Of a stretch of 6,052 nt of DNA, positions 4,772 through 6,052 are shown in pieces. Positions within the stretch are counted from its first letter, which is position 1. Every line of letters begins with the position of its first letter. The notes under the pieces were generated by a model. The model saw nothing but the letters and a program-made list of their open reading frames with translations, was not told the origin of the DNA and searched no databases. The position numbers and the translations under genes are program-made. Source of the stretch: Methanobacteriota archaeon (GTDB lineage: Archaea; Thermoplasmatota; Thermoplasmata; UBA10834); NCBI GenBank assembly GCA_011391345.1, contig JAABQR010000158.1, positions 1-6,052 on the forward strand, written 5' to 3'.

Positions 4772-6052
4772 CTAGCCCTTCACGGCCTCCGCCATGCTGA
4801 CATCCAAGATGTCCATGGCCTGTTCCAGGATCTCCGGGGGCATGACCATCGACGGGTGCATCCTTACGACGTTGTCATAGGTGCCGCAGGTCAGCAGCAG
4901 GAGGCCTCTCTTCAGCGCCGCCGCCTTGATGTCCTTCGTCTCCTTCACGGCGGGGGTCTTGGCCTTCGGGTCGCTGACTAGTTCGATTGCCATCATCGCA
5001 CCCATCCCCCTGACGTCCCCGATGATTGGGAAACGCTTCTGCAGCTCCGTGAGCCTCCGGGTCATGTAGGCGTTGACCTTGGGGACGTTCTTGAGCGCCT
5101 TCTCGATGATTGGCCACTGTGCCAGGGCCGCGGAGCAAGCGACCGGGTTGCCGCCGAAGGTGCCGCCCAGGCCTCCGACCTGAGGGGCATCCATGATCTC
5201 CGGCTTGCCAGTGGTAGCCGAGACCGGGAACCCGCCCCCTATGCCCTTTCCGCTGACCAACATGTCGGGTTCGACGCCGGCCCAGTGCTCGACGCACCAC
5301 ATCCTGCCGGTCCTCCCGGCGCCGGTCTGTATCTCGTCGTCTATGTACACCGCCCCGTGCTTCTTGCAGATCTTGGTGATCTTCGCATAGAACTCCTTCG
5401 GCGGGACGATGAAGCCACCCTCGCCCGCGATCGGCTCACCTATGAGGCACGCGACCTTGTCCTGGAACTGCGGCTTCGACCATGTCTCGTCGATCTTGTC
5501 GGCGCACGCGACACCACAGGACGGGTAGGTCATGTTCAGATGGCACCGGTAGCAGTATGCGAACTCGACCTTGTAGGTCTCCGGGAGTGGCCCGAACCCT
5601 GCCTTGTACGGCATCTCCTTGGACGTGAGGGCCATAGCCATCATCGTCCTGCCATGGAAGGCATGGACGAACGAGAACGCCGCTGGCTTCTTCGTGTAGT
5701 GCCTCGAGATCTTGACCGAGTTCTCGACCGCTTCAGCGCCCGAGTTGTAGAGGACCGATTTCGACAGGCCTTTGCCGGGGGCCGTCTCCGCGAGCTTCTG
5801 GGCCAATCGGAGGTAGCTCTCGTAAGGGGTGACCTGGAAGCACAGGTGAAGGAACTTGTCCGCCTGGGCCTTGACAGCGGCCACGACCTCAGGAGGTCTG
5901 TTGCCCACGTTGTTCACGCCGATCCCGCTCCCCATGTCGATGAACACGTTGCCGTCTATGTCGTACAGGAGCGACCCTTCGGCCTTCTCGATGTACACAG
6001 GGGCGACGATGCCCACTCCCTTCGACAGGTACTTCTCCCTCATCTTGCCGAG
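4772..6052 (-). CDS. Class III PLP-dependent aminotransferase (GABA/ornithine-type), N-terminus cut by window edge
   Basis: Fold-type I PLP enzyme that moves the terminal amino group of a substrate such as 4-aminobutyrate, ornithine or lysine to a 2-oxo acid; the substrate cannot be read from sequence. Numbering from the first in-window ATG (6043) gives 423 aa. Key parts are DIDGNVFIDMGSGIGVNNVG (28-47), SGAEAVENSVKI (101-112, phosphate binding), FHGRTMMAMALT (129-140), EPIAGEGG (203-210), D236 in DDEIQTGAGRTG (pyridine-nitrogen Asp), K266 in SGKGIGGGFP (Schiff-base lysine) and GTFGGNP (294-300). The frame stays open to the right edge (L-G-K before that Met), and relatives usually carry further N-terminal residues, so the true start is probably outside. 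Four cysteines (164, 167, 176, 180) form a CxxC...CxxxC cluster. The C-terminal PPL-type motif after the conserved Arg is altered to R394-M-H-P-S. Convergent with cobY and probably not part of the cobamide operon. Confidence 0.93.
   Translation of the reverse strand, partial: LGKMREKYLSKGVGIVAPVYIEKAEGSLLYDIDGNVFIDMGSGIGVNNVGNRPPEVVAAVKAQADKFLHLCFQVTPYESYLRLAQKLAETAPGKGLSKSVLYNSGAEAVENSVKISRHYTKKPAAFSFVHAFHGRTMMAMALTSKEMPYKAGFGPLPETYKVEFAYCYRCHLNMTYPSCGVACADKIDETWSKPQFQDKVACLIGEPIAGEGGFIVPPKEFYAKITKICKKHGAVYIDDEIQTGAGRTGRMWCVEHWAGVEPDMLVSGKGIGGGFPVSATTGKPEIMDAPQVGGLGGTFGGNPVACSAALAQWPIIEKALKNVPKVNAYMTRRLTELQKRFPIIGDVRGMGAMMAIELVSDPKAKTPAVKETKDIKAAALKRGLLLLTCGTYDNVVRMHPSMVMPPEILEQAMDILDVSMAEAVKG

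Noticed and set aside
1..6052. CRISPR arrays, tRNA or rRNA genes, insertion sequences
   Set aside because: No spaced direct repeats, RNA-gene signatures, transposase motifs or terminal inverted repeats were seen; nearly all the sequence is explained by intact metabolic genes.

Overview
The window looks like chromosomal DNA from a GC-rich archaeon. The evidence is a CobY-type guanylyltransferase and a CobZ-type phosphatase (the archaeal replacements for bacterial CobU and CobC), an archaeal-style TATA element in the one real promoter region, and a class III aminotransferase of a kind common in Euryarchaeota. A Thermoplasmatota-like or other euryarchaeal host is a guess; nothing here fixes the lineage. 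Coding density is very high, and no gene-free stretch exceeds about 75 bp.

Layout. Positions 1-2877 hold a minus-strand operon read from right to left: cobT, then a BtuF-like corrinoid-binding protein, then a BtuC-like permease that runs off the left edge. Positions 2878-2948 are a short AT-rich divergent promoter with a near-palindromic TATA element. Positions 2949-4721 hold a tightly packed plus-strand operon, cobZ-cobS-cobY: 1-nt gap, then a 4-nt overlap in which cobY starts at a TTG. A 50-nt convergent junction with a small hairpin follows. Positions 4772-6052 hold a minus-strand PLP-dependent class III aminotransferase whose N-terminus lies beyond the right edge.

How the genes work together. 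The four cob genes supply the nucleotide loop assembly steps that finish a cobamide. CobY activates adenosylcobinamide phosphate to adenosylcobinamide-GDP. CobT activates the lower-ligand base to alpha-ribazole phosphate. CobS joins the two in the membrane, and CobZ removes the remaining phosphate. The adjacent BtuF/BtuC genes suggest that imported cobinamide or cobamide feeds this salvage and late-synthesis block. The aminotransferase is convergent and probably unrelated.

I did not find an undescribed system. The points most worth checking are the bacterial-type CobT beside archaeal-type CobY/CobZ, its extra cysteine cluster, the shared divergent TATA element, and a few unusual motif substitutions in CobS, CobY and the aminotransferase.
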